The notes: generated by a model not told the origin, from the letters alone. 64,000 nt of DNA from Meandrina meandrites (GCA_963693305.1 OY855905.1:39163695-39227694); one strand, 5' to 3'. Shown: positions 1 through 13,200, numbered from the stretch's first letter. Numbers and translations: made by a program.

Positions 1-1064
1 CACTTGTACGATGCTGTACAATTCGAATTGTTTTATTTGAAAATAACATTCCGCGTTATTGAGCAGGGTGTTTTTCTCGCGTTGATATAATTACATTCTC
101 GATTATTCGATGTACGAAAATCCTATTGAAATATTCTAAATAAAAAAGAGAATATAGCTATTATAACACGAATGAAATTTGATTGCGTAGATAAGCAAGT
201 CTCAAAGGACACTTTAGCGTCGGTCACTTTGTTGCACGATCAATAATAACTTTGTCGGGGCCTTCAAGCTATATTTAAAATACTCTGTTTCCTCGACTCA
301 ATAGCCGTGGGTGATTATATATTTTATTTTTTATGTGGCAAAAGGGGGCGCTTGATAAACAGAGGGAAGTGATCAATTGTAATATTGCTCGCTGAAAGTC
401 GTACCCCTAAACACTTTGTTTATTGTCAAATTTAATCATAAAAATAACACCAATAACACTAAACAAACACGGGCTTTCTAAATGTTGTCAATTAAAGTCT
501 TTTTAAAAAGTTGTAGTGTCAGCCTTTCTTTCCCAGTAGAAAGGGGAACTAGAGAGAGGGAAGGGGGAGGAAGAGAGAAACAGAGCGTGCGCGGGGGTTT
601 GACCACGATCTATCTTAGTACTTTGATATTCGAATTCAAGTTCATCATTTACTAATTAAGTGTTGCAATTGCTTGTTGACGTAGAACAAGAGATCGTTTA
701 GACTCTATATGTAACTCTGTAATACTTTTGAAAATAGCTCCTTATTGGAAAATTCACCTCTATGGAAAAAATGCTTGCCATCGAGTCATGAGGTAAACAT
801 CAGACTGGAAACATATTTTTAGTTTAATAAACTTTGCTTATCGTATTACTGTGTTTCTATAGCTCAGCCTTATACTAAAATAAAAGGATAAAAAATTGAG
901 GAAGCGTGCAGTGTTTTTAAGACCCTAAACAGTTTTTGTGTGTGTTACAAAATATATAATTTAAAGATAGGAAGTTCTGAATTAAAATTTAATATTACTT
1001 TCACGCTTTACAATATATAGCTAGATTTACAGAGTAAGTAATCTATGAAACATCTTCAAATCAA
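1..1064. other. 3' flank of gene 1 and intergenic unit
   Basis: No gene is seen. About 1-480 resembles the intergenic DNA at 24955-25330 (same order of blocks, including the segment ending in gttgcacga). About 780-1064 resembles the 3' flanks of the other four array genes. The spacer is therefore part of the duplicated unit, and another gene copy probably lies beyond the left edge. This is inferred from the repeat order only. Confidence 0.5.
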
Positions 1065-1162
1065 TTAAGTCTTCAGATAAAACGCCATAACATAAAAGTG
1101 ACAAGAAGAAAGAACAACTCTGTTGGACCAGTTGCGAAGCACTGAGCTTCTGGCATAAGAAG
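1065..1162 (-). other. Gene 1 last exon, frameshifted hydrophobic tail
   Basis: The acceptor is a pyrimidine tract ending TATTGCAG before 1162. In phase 1 the exon encodes a Ser/Ala/Arg linker as in the other copies. Relative to genes 2-5 there is one extra base in the Phe/Leu stretch. The read-through tail is therefore less hydrophobic, contains Cys-His, and ends in Lys-Thr. The aliphatic tail seen in the paralogues survives only in another frame. Confidence 0.6.
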
Positions 1163-4100
1163 CTGCAATAGAAAAAGACAATATGAGAACAATGAGGAAA
1201 ACCATACTGGAATCTTTAACTGCTACAGAACTGATCTGCCGCCTGTATAACTTACATTGTCCAACTGATTTGCAAGTTTATAACTAAAGTTCCTTTAAAA
1301 TAGAGGTGATTTGACATGGATCTCAACAAATCACAGTAGTCTAACTTCTTCATATCACTACAAACTGACTCTGCGAAGAAGGTATATAATATTGTCACCA
1401 GTTGGGACACTTTCAAAGGAATCTTATGCGTCGTATAAATATAGTCGTAGCTCGCAGAGAAAAGAGCGTTAGTTGATGGAATTACCTGATTTAATTACTT
1501 CAGATTCATTATTATCCACCACAATTCAAATGAGCAGCTGCACAAGGAAACTGACAAGACACGAGTTGATAACTGTATATGTTATAATTGTGCCAGGTGG
1601 TGTTGGACACGACTCGCAAAGCATGCCGGAAGAAATTTTCGATTGCACTCATTATTGTCTGATCGTCGGACTGTAAACATATCCTCGAGGTGAGAAGATA
1701 TTCCTATGCTGAAAGAAATATCGGAGGAAATCCATACCAAATCTTTGTGGGCCAGGTAACAACTATAGATGTGTATTGCTGGATTCGTAAAGGAGCCATT
1801 TTATGTGTGGAACAACTCATATTTGGAGTCGAAACATCGCGGTACATCGACTATTGGAAATTACATTCGATTCTCGCATGTTTGTGATCGATCTTAACGG
1901 GCTGAAATCGAACTTAACTACGGCGCTTTCTTTTTGAGATATGTCGAGTTGTATATGAAGTACGTCGATGTACTGCTGGCCAACGCAGTTCGCCCTATCG
2001 TGGTTTTGATGGATTTTTGCTGGGTTGTTTATTAGGAGTTTTCCCACTCGGAGGGCCCAAAGGCCGTTTTGATGACTGTCAAATATCGGCCAAACAGAAG
2101 GATGATATAAACACTACAAAAACAAAAATAGCAAGAAAACATCAAAATATAAAATTATACAACAAACAGAAGTACAAATTTAGGCTCTGTTCGTGATAAA
2201 ACATCGACAGAAATCACACCATCAATTCCCGCGAATGCGAGAACTGAATGAGAAATCAAGGAAGAAACCCCAACTTCAACTCCGAATTTGACCGTTAAAA
2301 CGGCGAGGCCCGCCCTGGCCCACTGTACTTTTCTTTAAGTTCAACTATCGAACTTAAGTTCTATGCAAAAATAATCTACAGTACTGATCCTTGTTTGTAA
2401 AGGAATGAGCAAATGTTCATGCATGTCTAACGAGTGCGCCAACCAAACATTTACCATATAGCATAATTTCAGTCGACTAGTTTTGGTAGCAAAATCGCTT
2501 CCCTTAATTCAGAACTTGACGAATGACTGGCATAGATATTATTCTTCAAGCTCTAAGAAAACAGTCCGTTAAAATCTTAAAATTTCGCCGAAATCGCACG
2601 AAGAAGATGAGACCTTCTTAAAAAATTGTCCGGCATTGCTTCTACCGAGGTGACATATGATTGGTCGAAAAATGTCACGTGAACCGTGTCCAACACCGCC
2701 TGTAATTGTACTTTATATATCAGAAACGTTTTCCGAATCTGCATGACTTGCTCACCTTTACACTGTTTGCCATTTCCGTGATATCCTTTAACACAAGTGC
2801 AGCGATAGGATCCCCATGTATTCTCGCAGTTAGCATTCAAATGACAGTCGTGGACATCCTCTGCGCACTCATCGAAATCGCGACACGACATCCCATCACC
2901 ATGGAAACCTGAACTACAGCTACAGGTGTAAGAGCCTTGGGTGTTAATGCAGCGTGCATGCCAGCCGCACTTGTTTGTCCCATGATCGCTGCATTCATCT
3001 ACGTCTAAAGAAAAGTACAGGAGATCGGTGTTACTATGTTCGTCATTTAGCACATGGGGCCGAAAGAAATTTTCAGTTTATTTTTACTCATTACAATCAG
3101 CTGTTCCCCAGCTGAATGCATATAGGGTTCTCACTGTTTACTGGTTAACTTACAGTGGGGTTTGACCAACGGATTATAAACAAGTTCAACAGTATATAAT
3201 GACAAAGTTAAAGAACAGAGAGAGTAATCGATGCTAATAACAGCAATGTAACCAAACACATTTAATCATTCAAGCGCGACTTGTGTTTCAGTAGGATGAA
3301 AGATGTTACTTCAGACACCAATTTAATTAATTAAAGACTTGATGCTAAATGCTGGGCACCTTTGAGTTGGCATTACAAAAGCCGGTAAACCAAGCAGACA
3401 TCAAAAGGAAAACTGCAAACGGTCCGTTCCGATAGAACTCATATTTTATTTGTTGATCTAGTGCTTACCATCACAGTATCGTCCATTGCCACTGTACCCT
3501 TTTCTGCACAAGCAGCTGTAAGAGCCTAGCTTGTTAACGCAGCGGGCATCAGCGTTACAAGGATGACTTCCATCACTGCACTCATTGATGTCAGGGCACA
3601 AACGACCGTCTCCATGAAAAACGTCCTTGCATGAACAAGAATAAGAACCCACGTTGTTTCTGCAGGTCGCATTCAAACTGCAGCCATGTGATCCAACCAG
3701 ACATTCGTTGACGTCTCGACACACTTGACCGTCACCGTGAAACCCAGGACTACAGGCGCATTTGTGAGAGCCTTTAGTGTTTGTGCATTCCGCATTCCTG
3801 TCACACCTGTGAGTTCTATCCTTACATTCATCAATGTCATGGCACGACCATCCATCTCCTTTGAATCCTGGGAGACAAATACAGCCATAAGAACCAATAT
3901 TGTTTTTGCAGTGTGCATGAGCATTGCAATTGTGCATATTGGCCTTGCACTCATCTACATCTTGACACGACATACCATCTCCTTTGAATCCTGGGAGACA
4001 TGTACAGTCATAAGAGCCAATCGTGTTATTGCAGAGTGCATGAACACTACAATTGTACGTATTGGCTTGGCATTCATCGATATCATGGCAGGACCATCCG

Positions 4101-6289
4101 TCTCCTTTAAATCCTGGGAGACAAGTACAGTTGTAGGAGCCAATAGTGTTATTGCAGAGGGCATGAACACTGCAATTGTGCATATTGATCAGTTTGCATT
4201 CATCGACATCTTGACACGAGATCCCATTTCCTTGGAATTCTTCCTGACATGTACAGTTATAAGAGCCGATGGTCTTATTGCAGTGTGCAGAAACAGTGCA
4301 ATTTTGAACACCTAGGTTGCATTCATCTATGTCTGTGCATGATAGTCCATCGCCTTGATACCCAGGAAGACAGCTGCACTTGTAGGAGCCAACTGTGTTT
4401 TGACAAGCGGCGTTAGAAGGGCACGAATAAAGTTCTTGTGATAAGCACTCATTGAGATCTGCGTAAGACAATAATAGTAGCAACGGTTTAAAGGTGAACT
4501 TTTAATTTGGAAACTTCTTTCCTGTCACTGTGGAATGTTGCAGTTATAATACAATCACATTCCGGCTACTCGAATTTAATTTTAACGTTGTCATACAACA
4601 AGAGGCAGATTTACGTCAACACAAATGAAATACTGACAAGACAAGAGAAACGATCGATAAAGAGGCCTCATAATTAAGATCGGGATATAATGCTTATACC
4701 TCGACAAACAGAACCATTTCCTTGGAAGCCATTGTTACAAACACAGGTGTAACGTTTCCTGTCTCTCAGTTCAGGTGTACAGGTAGCGTTGGCATCACAG
4801 TGTTGCACCTGTCTGCAGTCAAAAGAGGTGTCCAAGGTTCTTTTGTCCAGTTCGTCTGTTTTGGAAGATGAAACACAGTCAGTGGGTTTTATAAATAATT
4901 GAGACTGAAGGAAATATGGATACCAATTCAGTGGATATGATAATAGGAAGAAGTTGTTTTGTAAACCATCCCAAATGCAATGTCCACCCTAATATATAAG
5001 TGACAATAATGCAGTAGCTAGTTAGCATATAGTACCGGTACCGGTACCAGTGCAGCTAAAGCAAATTCAGATAGTAAACCTGAGGAAGCTGGGGCTGGTG
5101 TTGGCCAGCCGAAATCAGTGCGCCTTTTCACATTGTCTGATTGTGTGACCAGTCCTTGAAGTATTTCTATAAATTATAATAATATTTATCAAAAGCTGTT
5201 GCGATTTTCAGATACACGAACTGGAATCTCATATATTTAACAGATGAAACTGACTACGCAACATTAAAACTAAAAATTGTTGTCACTGACTAAAATTGTA
5301 ATGAGGTGTTTTTCAAGAAGGTGAGAACCCACCAGGGATTAAACAGGTTTTTATACACTGTCTGAAATTTGCATCTGTTCATTAATAGAATTCGGTTTGC
5401 GAATGGAATGCCATGCTTCCAAATCTGCGTGACCACTGAGAACAAGGGTCTATAATCTTTAAATCAAATTCGTGGTTGTTTTGCATACAATATTGCGCCA
5501 AATTATTGTAATCCGCAAAAACAGCTCTTTTGTGTTCTTTTGTCCTAGATCTTAAAGGCTCGTGATGTTTGTCCGATGTAAACTTTACCACAGTCTTTGC
5601 AGTTAATTTTATAAACGACTCCCGTCGATGGATCTTGATCAAACTTGTATTTAGGCTTTTTCAAGATGGAACCAACGGTCTCTACGGGTTTATGGGCAGC
5701 ACTGACGTTGAATTGATTCAAGGTTCTTGCAGTTTGTTCCGAAATTCCTTTGATGTACGGCAAAGTAACGAAACCTCTGGGTGTCTGAGGCAGATTTGCT
5801 GGTGTCGTTATGTTTTGGCAGCTTCTTATAAAGTGGTCCGCGTAGCCATTAATCTTAAGCACTCGACTACGTGTTGTACTTCAGATAATTTGTTATCCTC
5901 AGTTTAAGGGATCTTCCCTGCTCTGTCTGGGTTTTAGCTACGCAACAATGTACCAGAATGTGCAAAGCAAAGCATGTTATTCTTTGCTCACCTTCTGTTT
6001 GTTATACATGTAATAAAATAATTAAGCACTAATTTATAGTTTAGCTGAGGTTTTTCATTTTAATTTAAATTACCTACTGAAAGTATTGCGGCATATACTT
6101 ACCGTTGTTTTCAGAAGATTTTTGAATCACAAATATCAGAACAAGCACAGCAAGAACAATTAGGAGCACGAATCCTCCTACGATCGGCAGCTTCTTATTG
6201 AAGGTGGGTTTATACTCCGCTTCATGATCATCTACAGGCAGTCTTTGATATTTCGTTTCAGATTTTGACATGATAGTATTCGTTCCCAT
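1065..6289 (-). CDS. Array gene 1: membrane EGF-repeat protein, 5 exons
   Basis: Exons read right to left: 6103-6289, 4700-4855, 3469-4458, 2756-3004, 1065-1162. All junctions are GT/AG and phase 1; total 1680 nt, 559 aa. Exon 1 has a ~40-aa polar N-terminus, two Lys, then a ~20-aa hydrophobic segment (signal anchor or long signal peptide). Exon 2 is one six-Cys EGF. Exon 3 holds 8 EGFs and exon 4 holds 2. Most have the D-x-D/N-E-C calcium-binding start and the C-x-N-x4-Y-x-C-x-C hydroxylation pattern, with many N-glycosylation sequons. The ATG at 6289 was chosen because the other copies align there; an in-frame ATG at 6358 exists only here. The last exon carries an extra base that shifts the hydrophobic tail. 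Intron 1 holds a PLE fragment and a hammerhead-like insert. Ligand and function are unknown; cell-surface adhesion or recognition is inferred. Confidence 0.8.
5065..5165 (+). mobile_element. Short hammerhead-like insert in intron 1 of gene 1
   Basis: Gene 2 intron 1 (17500-17530) matches both sides of this stretch but lacks it, so it is a ~100-bp insertion. It contains CTGAGGA, which fits the hammerhead core CUGANGA. A GCTGG...CCAGC stem and CGAAA follow. Such motifs mark the ends of Penelope-like elements and retrozymes. The flanking stem I is weak, so activity is doubtful. Confidence 0.45.
5382..5940 (-). mobile_element. Penelope-like element fragment (RT end plus GIY-YIG)
   Basis: Minus-strand frames encode a PLE C-terminus: a linker with [15 protein letters not shown], then [19 protein letters not shown], which has the GIY-YIG nuclease layout with a Cys-x2-Cys, then RTKEHKRA. 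The second half is in another frame, so it is broken. The reverse-transcriptase core is missing. A related fragment lies at the same place in intron 1 of gene 2 (17820-18395), so the insertion predates that duplication. Confidence 0.75.
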
Positions 6290-6500
6290 TATAATTTGAA
6301 GAAGATTGACGAAATAAATTTTAAACCTGTCAGTCGATATGCAACAACAGACATGCAACCTAAGCGTTTCCTAGAACTTTACTGACTTTAGGTTCTCGAA
6401 AATCGGGGAAACCCCTTTTTTAAATTAAGTAGATTATGTGGAGAAATTTCATTGGTTAATTAAGGTTATTTTGGAATCGCCCTGACCTCTACATATATAT
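6290..6500 (-). promoter_or_regulatory. Gene 1 promoter with kappaB-like motif
   Basis: Read on the minus strand: a CCAAT box (6451-6460), a TATA-like TTTAAAAAAG, and GGGGTTTCCCC (6405-6415), which fits the NF-kappaB consensus GGGRNWYYCC. The ATG follows 116 bp after the motif. The same order is kept in all five array genes. No transcription start can be proven from sequence. Confidence 0.5.
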
Positions 6501-7849
6501 CGAGACATCTCAGCTCTCTATACTGTCCTATTCAAACGGCTGCTGATCATTTTTACGTTTGAAGCTATACTTTACATGTCTATAATACAGTTAAGTTAAG
6601 CACAACAATGGCATGCGTATGTGTAAACGAGCAAAATGTTCTCAGTTCAGGTCATCTTCTCCAGTAGTGTGAGGAGGACTTTTGCACAGAGCGACCGTAT
6701 TCAACGATTAGTCACAAGTGATGACAACAGCATAAATAAACGGAAATAGTAATGATAATAGCATGAAAATGAAAATGAAAATGAAATTTAATAAATAATT
6801 GCGACGTTGAGTCGGCGTTCACAGAACGTGTCCTTGTGTTAGTAAAATAACAATTGTTCCATATGAAAACCATGTAATTTTTTTCATTAAAATAACATTC
6901 CGTATAAATAAATATACTCAATTGTACAATGCACTAAAATCTTATCGAAATATGTCCTATTTCTTATTACTTATAACCGGAACGAATTTAGATTGCGTGA
7001 ATAAGGAAGTCTACTGATTATTCTAGTGTCGGTCACTATGTTGCACAAATTTGAATGTAGAAAACAATCACTTTGAGGGAGGCAAAAGGGGTTGGAGGGG
7101 TGAATATTGACTATTTTCAATATAAGAATTGAAAGAATTCTAAGTGAAAGTAGCCTTTAGGTATCGGCTTTTCACCGGTCCGTGGTGGGAATCGTCGGTG
7201 CTGAGATACTGGAAAGAGTGTTGATCATTTTAGGGGGAATCTCCACAATTTTCAGTTAATTTATGTTGTGGTTGATCTATCTTATAACTTTTAACTTCAA
7301 ATTCTTGCTCTTATTTTACTGAGTGTTTGCAAAATAGAAATAGAAACTCCGGCCGGTATGCAGCTATCAGTGTAATGGTGAGCACTGTTTTACTGTCATC
7401 ATTTATAGCACATTAATGAAACATAACAGCCGCCATGTAGTTACGCCTGGTTTCAATGTGATCCCTGCAATCGCCCGATCACCACAAATTGTTAACTATC
7501 ACTATTGCCGGGAAGTCAAGAAGTTTGGAGTAAAGTAACTGTGTCGTGTTTAACTGTTTTCAAACATAATTTTGCTGGGTTTTTTTACTTTTAAAGAATT
7601 TTCGGCGATCTCACTTAATTTCAGTACTTAACTTCGCGATTAATTTTTTCAAAATCGCAAAATTTAATACTCGCGAAATTAAACTAAATTTCGTCGATAC
7701 CACTTCAATCACAACCATCTGATCATTAATACTTAGTACTTTACTTTGCCATTTCTAGAGAAACCGTTCTAGGGTCACTGCAAGGAACAAAAGTACCTAA
7801 AAAAATCTTAGCGTAGTTAAAAATTTCCCTTCTTTACTGTTTCACAATT

Positions 7850-7930
7850 CCGTGTTTTAGAATGTTCCGTCATTCCGTGTTTTAGAATATTCCGTCATTC
7901 CGTGTTTTAGAATATTCCGTCATTCCGCCA
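7850..7930. repeat. Tandem repeat, about 31 bp x 3
   Basis: Three near-identical copies of a unit containing ATTCCGTGTTTTAGAATATT followed by CCGTC. It lies in AT-rich repeat DNA and no coding frame follows it. Confidence 0.8.
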
Positions 7931-8654
7931 TTCCACCGAATAGGGTCACCCCGCACGAGCGATCATGAAGTTTAAATTTATGCCGACAGGAGACCTGACG
8001 GAATCTCGGTTAAATTTAACTTTAGTACACAGCAAAGAAATTTTAAAGATTTTTTTCGAGAATTTACCTTCAGTTTCAAGGCTTTCGTGTTTGGAAACCG
8101 AATGAAACTAAACGGTTTACATGGTTTACAGATTTTAACGAAAAATGAGTGATTTTATATACAAAGCCAGATCTAGAGTCCCAGAGTGAATGTCAGCGAT
8201 ACGTTTTACGGCTCGCTGAACATAAAAGTTCTGTGCGTTTTATTTTTGTGGTGTTTATTCCGACAGTTTAGTAGGATAAAACCCTTTAACTATAAAAGGG
8301 TTTAATCTGCGCCTGTTAAAAACAGTTTAAATAGTTTTGGCCGCGGAATAAAATTTACCAGCCACTGTTCTCGGGGAATGAGTGTTTTGTTCTGACGTCG
8401 TGAATTAATGCAAACGGTGGATTCGGTAGGGAAAATATTGCTTACCTTTCGAAGCCATGATCTGTCACACGAGCGATCTGGCAACTCTAGATCTGGGGGT
8501 GAGCAGGTGTGGCGCGAAACTGTATCCGTCTCCAGTTGAAAACTGTCTCCGGTTGAAAACCAAATTACTGATGTTTATTTCACCTATCTGACATTTTTGA
8601 CGATAATATTTACAGTACAGTTAAACGGTATTTTTAAAAAGAAAGTCTAAAAAG

Positions 8655-8725
8655 AAAATTTACTCGAACTTGACTCGTGACTCGAACTTGACTCGGGCTC
8701 GAACTTGACTCGTGCGATCAAACTC
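8655..8725. repeat. Short tandem repeat around CGAACTTGACTCG
   Basis: The words CTCGAACTTGACTCG and GTGACTCGAACTTGACTCG recur three to four times within 70 bp. Simple repeat; no other role is visible. Confidence 0.7.
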
Positions 8726-9649
8726 GGTTGACAAGAGTGTTTCTCACGATCAAGACACTCGTTTGCAAACTTGAGGACGTGCCAGGCATTAATTCCGACA
8801 CATACGTGTATGAGGTGGACCAAATTGTGGCCCTGAAAAGTTGCTCCGATTCAGGCAGACTGATTGAGAACGATCGTCTCGTAAAAGGTGCCGAGTTAAA
8901 ACCGTAATTAAACATAGCTGCACGGCATCTTTCGAATACAAAAGAAATCTTGTCATGAGCTAAACTATTCAGACTATTTTAAAAGCTTGAATACAGAGCG
9001 CTCGACTTAACTTTCAACAATTATCTACCACATACCGGGCTGATGAAGGACCAAGCAAAACGAGCCACTAAACAGTTGATACGTCTGCAAAAGTGGTTAA
9101 TATCCCAATTTATATAAATCAGAGAAGAAACGTAACTGCTTACCTCCACCACACGATATAATAACGATTTTCTCAAGAGTCAAAATAACTACTCCAGTCC
9201 GCCCTGGAGGGGATCAGTTACCGTTTAAGTGGGGGTGGGGTTGGGGTTGGTTTCAAAAAAATATATAGAACAATACATATATCGAACATATACATATTCA
9301 CTTTGTCCGTGAGGAACCCAAAGGACAAGCAAAGCCGTGGTCTGTTCCTCTTCTAACCAGTATATAAACAATGAAAATAATCTGAGTAATTTCAGTAATT
9401 TACCCGAGAACAATTTTGTTTCCCAGCCCTTCATAGAGTCAATGTACAGTCCACATGTTTCGTCGTTAGTCATGTTTTGATTTAGCACGTGAAACTGAGC
9501 AAAATTTAATACGTTATGCTATCCTCGAAACCGAAAGGTAAACAATCAGATATGTCCGATCGAAAAGTGTGATTGTCCGGAAACTGCCAACGGACAAAGC
9601 AAAGGAACCGGATCCTGGTGGATCTGATCAGCAAAATTTGGGATACAAA

Positions 9650-9765
9650 CAACTGAAAAACAGAAAGGCTGACCGTACGGTTGCATTGAACTATATATAT
9701 ATTTTGGAAAAAAAATATATATAGTTCAATGCAACCGTACGGTCAGCCTTTCTGTTTTTCAGTTG
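9650..9765. repeat. Perfect 51-bp inverted repeat with 14-bp loop
   Basis: The left arm 9650-9700 is the exact reverse complement of the right arm 9715-9765; the AT-rich loop is 9701-9714. Both arms read the same peptide, QLKNRKADRTVALNYI, in an open frame on their own strand. It could be a fold-back element, a template-switch scar or an assembly artefact. Confidence 0.85.
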
Positions 9766-10285
9766 ATTGTCCGGGTCCTCGTTCCCAGGAAATATAGGCT
9801 TTCCATCCACTAAAATATCCTTATTGTTGAAAAGGATAATGTCGTTTCCTTGATCGTGGTTGTACAAAGTTTTAATTTCGTCAAAGGCAATAAGTATGTC
9901 CCTCGACTGAATATTCTCATTAAAAAAGAGAATATAGCTCTTAAGGGAAGGGATGCTTGCCAAATTAAATCCTCCAATCGAGCAATGAACTAAAACCAGT
10001 AGACTGACAACATATTGTTTTATTAATCGTATTACTGTGTTTCCACAAATTGCCGGTATACTAAAATAGCGAATACGAAATTGTGCAGTGTTTGTTTAAA
10101 GGCACTGCAATCTCTTAAAAGAACCTAAACATTTTCTGCGCGTGTTACAAAAGATATAAATTTAAAGATCTGAAAGATGGGAAGTTCTGAATTTGAATTT
10201 GATAATACTTCAGGTATTACTTTCAAGCTTCATAATATATAGCTATTTATAGAGTCATCTATGAAATATCTTCAAATTAAAGTCT

Positions 10286-13200
10286 TCACCTACAAAGCCA
10301 TAACAGAAAAGTTACAAGAAAGTGAACAACTCTGCGGCGAGGCACTGAGCTTCTGGCAGAAGAAGCTGCAAAAGGAAAAGACAATATCAGAAAATTTCAG
10401 AAAACAGTTGGATTCTACAGACCTGGATTGCTGCCTGTATAACTTACATTCAGTTGTCTATCTGATTAACAAGTTAGTAACTGAAGTGCCTTTAAAATAC
10501 AGGTGTTGTGACATGAAACTGAACAAATGCAGAATACTTTATGGAAAGTGCGCGCGTACGGTGCTTACACACGAGTTGGTTACTTTACCAACTCGTGCGT
10601 AAACACCGTAAATAGCACTTTTCATGTGGTATTGTGTTTGTTTTATATATACTGATATTGAACTCCCTTTTTAATGAACAATTAATGAACAGTGCTAGCA
10701 AGTTATTTTCGTAAACAGTGTAAAAGTCTTCGTCGAGCCTAGCCAAGTGGCCCATACCTCCGGAGCTTATCTCGGTTTCCGTAGCATTAAGGTGATTCCT
10801 CAGAAATAAAACTGCCCGATCGATTTTTTGGAAACTTTCGCAGAATGTTCCCTACCAAGCACTGTTTCGAAAAATACAATAAAAAAGATAGGTCACCATG
10901 CTCGCAAGAGAGATATAATGGGCCAGGCTTACATTATTTATGCCCGTTCTGGTATTAATCGCGCGCGTTATTTCATTGGTCCACATTACATTTTACGGTA
11001 GCTGAGAGCAAAGTTTATTAAAGTAATACTAAGAAAAAACTCAATAGGTAGAAAGTTCCAAGCATAAGGAACAATGCTATATATATCTTATGGAAAAATT
11101 CAAACAAATCCAAACAACATCGAATCAAAACATTCCTCGGGTCGTTGTTTTCAAGGTCATAATTTGCGTCCTGGAGTAACGATTTTGTGCACGCATTCAG
11201 CTATATCTTTTTTTTCCCCGATGAAATTTTCAATTTTCATCAAAATTCTGCAATAAAAAATATAGGTCACCATGCTTGTTTACGAGAAAACGACGATATA
11301 TCTCTCTCGCGAGCCAAGCCGTATAGAAAAAAGCCGCCATTTTGTTCATGTGCGCGCGCTAATCACGCGTAAAATTCTGCGCAGAAGGGATGCGCAATGC
11401 AATACTGAGGAACTAGGAGTATTTCTACTCCCCCGTGGAGGGGATGCTGGTCCATCGCAGGGTTACCCCCCAGCATTATTTCGCCGGTACCCATTTATAC
11501 ACCTGGGTGAAGAGAAGCACTATGAGAGTAAAGTGTCTTGCTTAAGGACACACCACAATGACCCCGACCAGGGCTCGAACCCGGACCGTTCGATCCGGAG
11601 TCCAGCGCACTAACCATTAGGCCACCGCGCCTCCCAAACAGCGTAAAGCACTTCAAAGATCTTCGTCGCTCAACTGCACATCCAGCAGCTTTACATCTGC
11701 TTCCACGGCGTTTTTTTTCGGTTCTTTTTGTCTTGATTGTGACTGAAGCTGTGACGGAGCGGCTACGAGATACTTGTCCAGTTCTGATCTTCGTAGTGTA
11801 TCGTTCACTTTCGCCCGTCGTGTTTTTCGCTTGTCAAAATATTCATTCAACAGTTTCACGTCCCGCTTTTCGTGTTCTTGTTCTCCAGACTTCCGACGTA
11901 CTCTTCTGCCTAAGAACCATGGGATTTTTACTTATGTTTTTCTTAGGAATACCGAGAAAGTTTCAAGGTAAACGTTGGAATTACAACTGTAAAAATACTT
12001 AGCGTTTTAGCTACGCCAAGAGATGGCTTGTGTGCTAAACGCCGCCAATCAGCCTTTAATGAAAAACATCGACTTGATACAACTCACACTTCAAAAAACA
12101 CGATACGCGGCTTCTGATTGTGAAAAACGGCGATACGCGCCATTTGAGTGGTAGACATCGGTTTGCAAACGAAAATTTACTTTGCGGCTTTTCAGTACGT
12201 ATATAATAATGTGATTTATTATTCCAGCATTGCGCCATTTTACCATGTTAGGGCAAAAGAACGCGTAAAATATGCCACGTTATTACCCTGTAGAACAAGG
12301 CAGAAATATGGACTGAAAGCGGAGCCACAAAATGGCCGAACTAAACTTTATTTTGTTAGTGGAATAATAAATCCCTTATTCGATGGTCTAAAATATAATA
12401 CGACCGGACATTTTGCTCATTGCTCGTATTTTTACGAGTATTATTTTTATATCCGCGCGTATTATATGTTAAAGCATCGAATAAGGTGTATGTATTGTAT
12501 CTTCTTCATATCACTACAACCTATGTGGAGCAGGGATAGTGCAGTGGTGAGAGCATTCGCTTCCCACAAATCCCACCAATGTGGCCCAGGTTCAATTCCC
12601 GGACCCGCCGTCATATGTCGGTTGAGTTTGTTTTTGGTTCTCGTCCCTGCTCCGAGGGTCTTTCTCCGGGCTCTCCGGTTTTCCTCCCTCCACAAAAACC
12701 AACACTTCTAAATTCCAATTCGATCGGGTATTCGAGGGCCGCAGGTTTGTCAGTCGCAAGTACTGTAATACACGCTTCCCTCGTTAAACAAAGTCAATTT
12801 TTTTATTTATAACCTGACTCATTGAAGAAGGTATGTAACGTTGTCACCATTTCAAGCAATTTCTACAGAGGAATCTCGTGTATCGTGCATTCAATGAGCA
12901 GATTCGCACTCAGAATCAAAGGTTCAACTTGACTTGAATGTTAACTTGTAACCTTGCCACTCATCTTCATTTTTATTTTGAATAAATGATATAGTCGGAG
13001 CTCGCAGAGAAAAGATTGTGCGTTGATGGGGTTACCTGCAGGCCTGATTTACTTAAGACTGCTATCCACTATAATTCAACTGAGCCGCTGTGCAAGGCAT
13101 GAGTTGATAACTGAATAACTTATGCTGGTTATTTTTTTTTATCAGGAAATGTTTTAACTGAATCTGCATGACTTGCTTACCCCTACAGGTGTAAGAGCCT

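Larger units (their letters stand above)
6500..10285. other. Spacer between genes 1 and 2
   Basis: No gene is supported. About 6720-7320 is nearly identical to 24830-25400, a duplicated spacer. From about 7335 to 9900 the sequence is not found in the other spacers and looks like inserted repeat DNA, including a perfect 51-bp inverted repeat at 9650-9765. The open frames at 9225-9488 and 9691-9963 on the minus strand resemble nothing I know. Confidence 0.4.

Noticed and set aside
2706..2912. Plus-strand frame over exon 4 of gene 1
   Set aside because: Antisense to an exon with clear EGF coding and splice sites.
9225..9488. Minus-strand 87-aa frame
   Set aside because: No motif, no splice partner and no copy elsewhere in the window.
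10261..10602. Plus-strand 113-aa frame rich in Lys and Glu
   Set aside because: It runs antisense to the last exon of gene 2. The minus-strand acceptor and tail are conserved in five copies; the plus frame is not.
11560..11634. A tRNA gene on the minus strand
   Set aside because: Box A and box B are present but the sequence continues into a SINE body and no full cloverleaf can be drawn.
12148..12711. Plus-strand 187-aa frame
   Set aside because: It runs into the SINE and its start has no support; it lies in an intron of gene 2.
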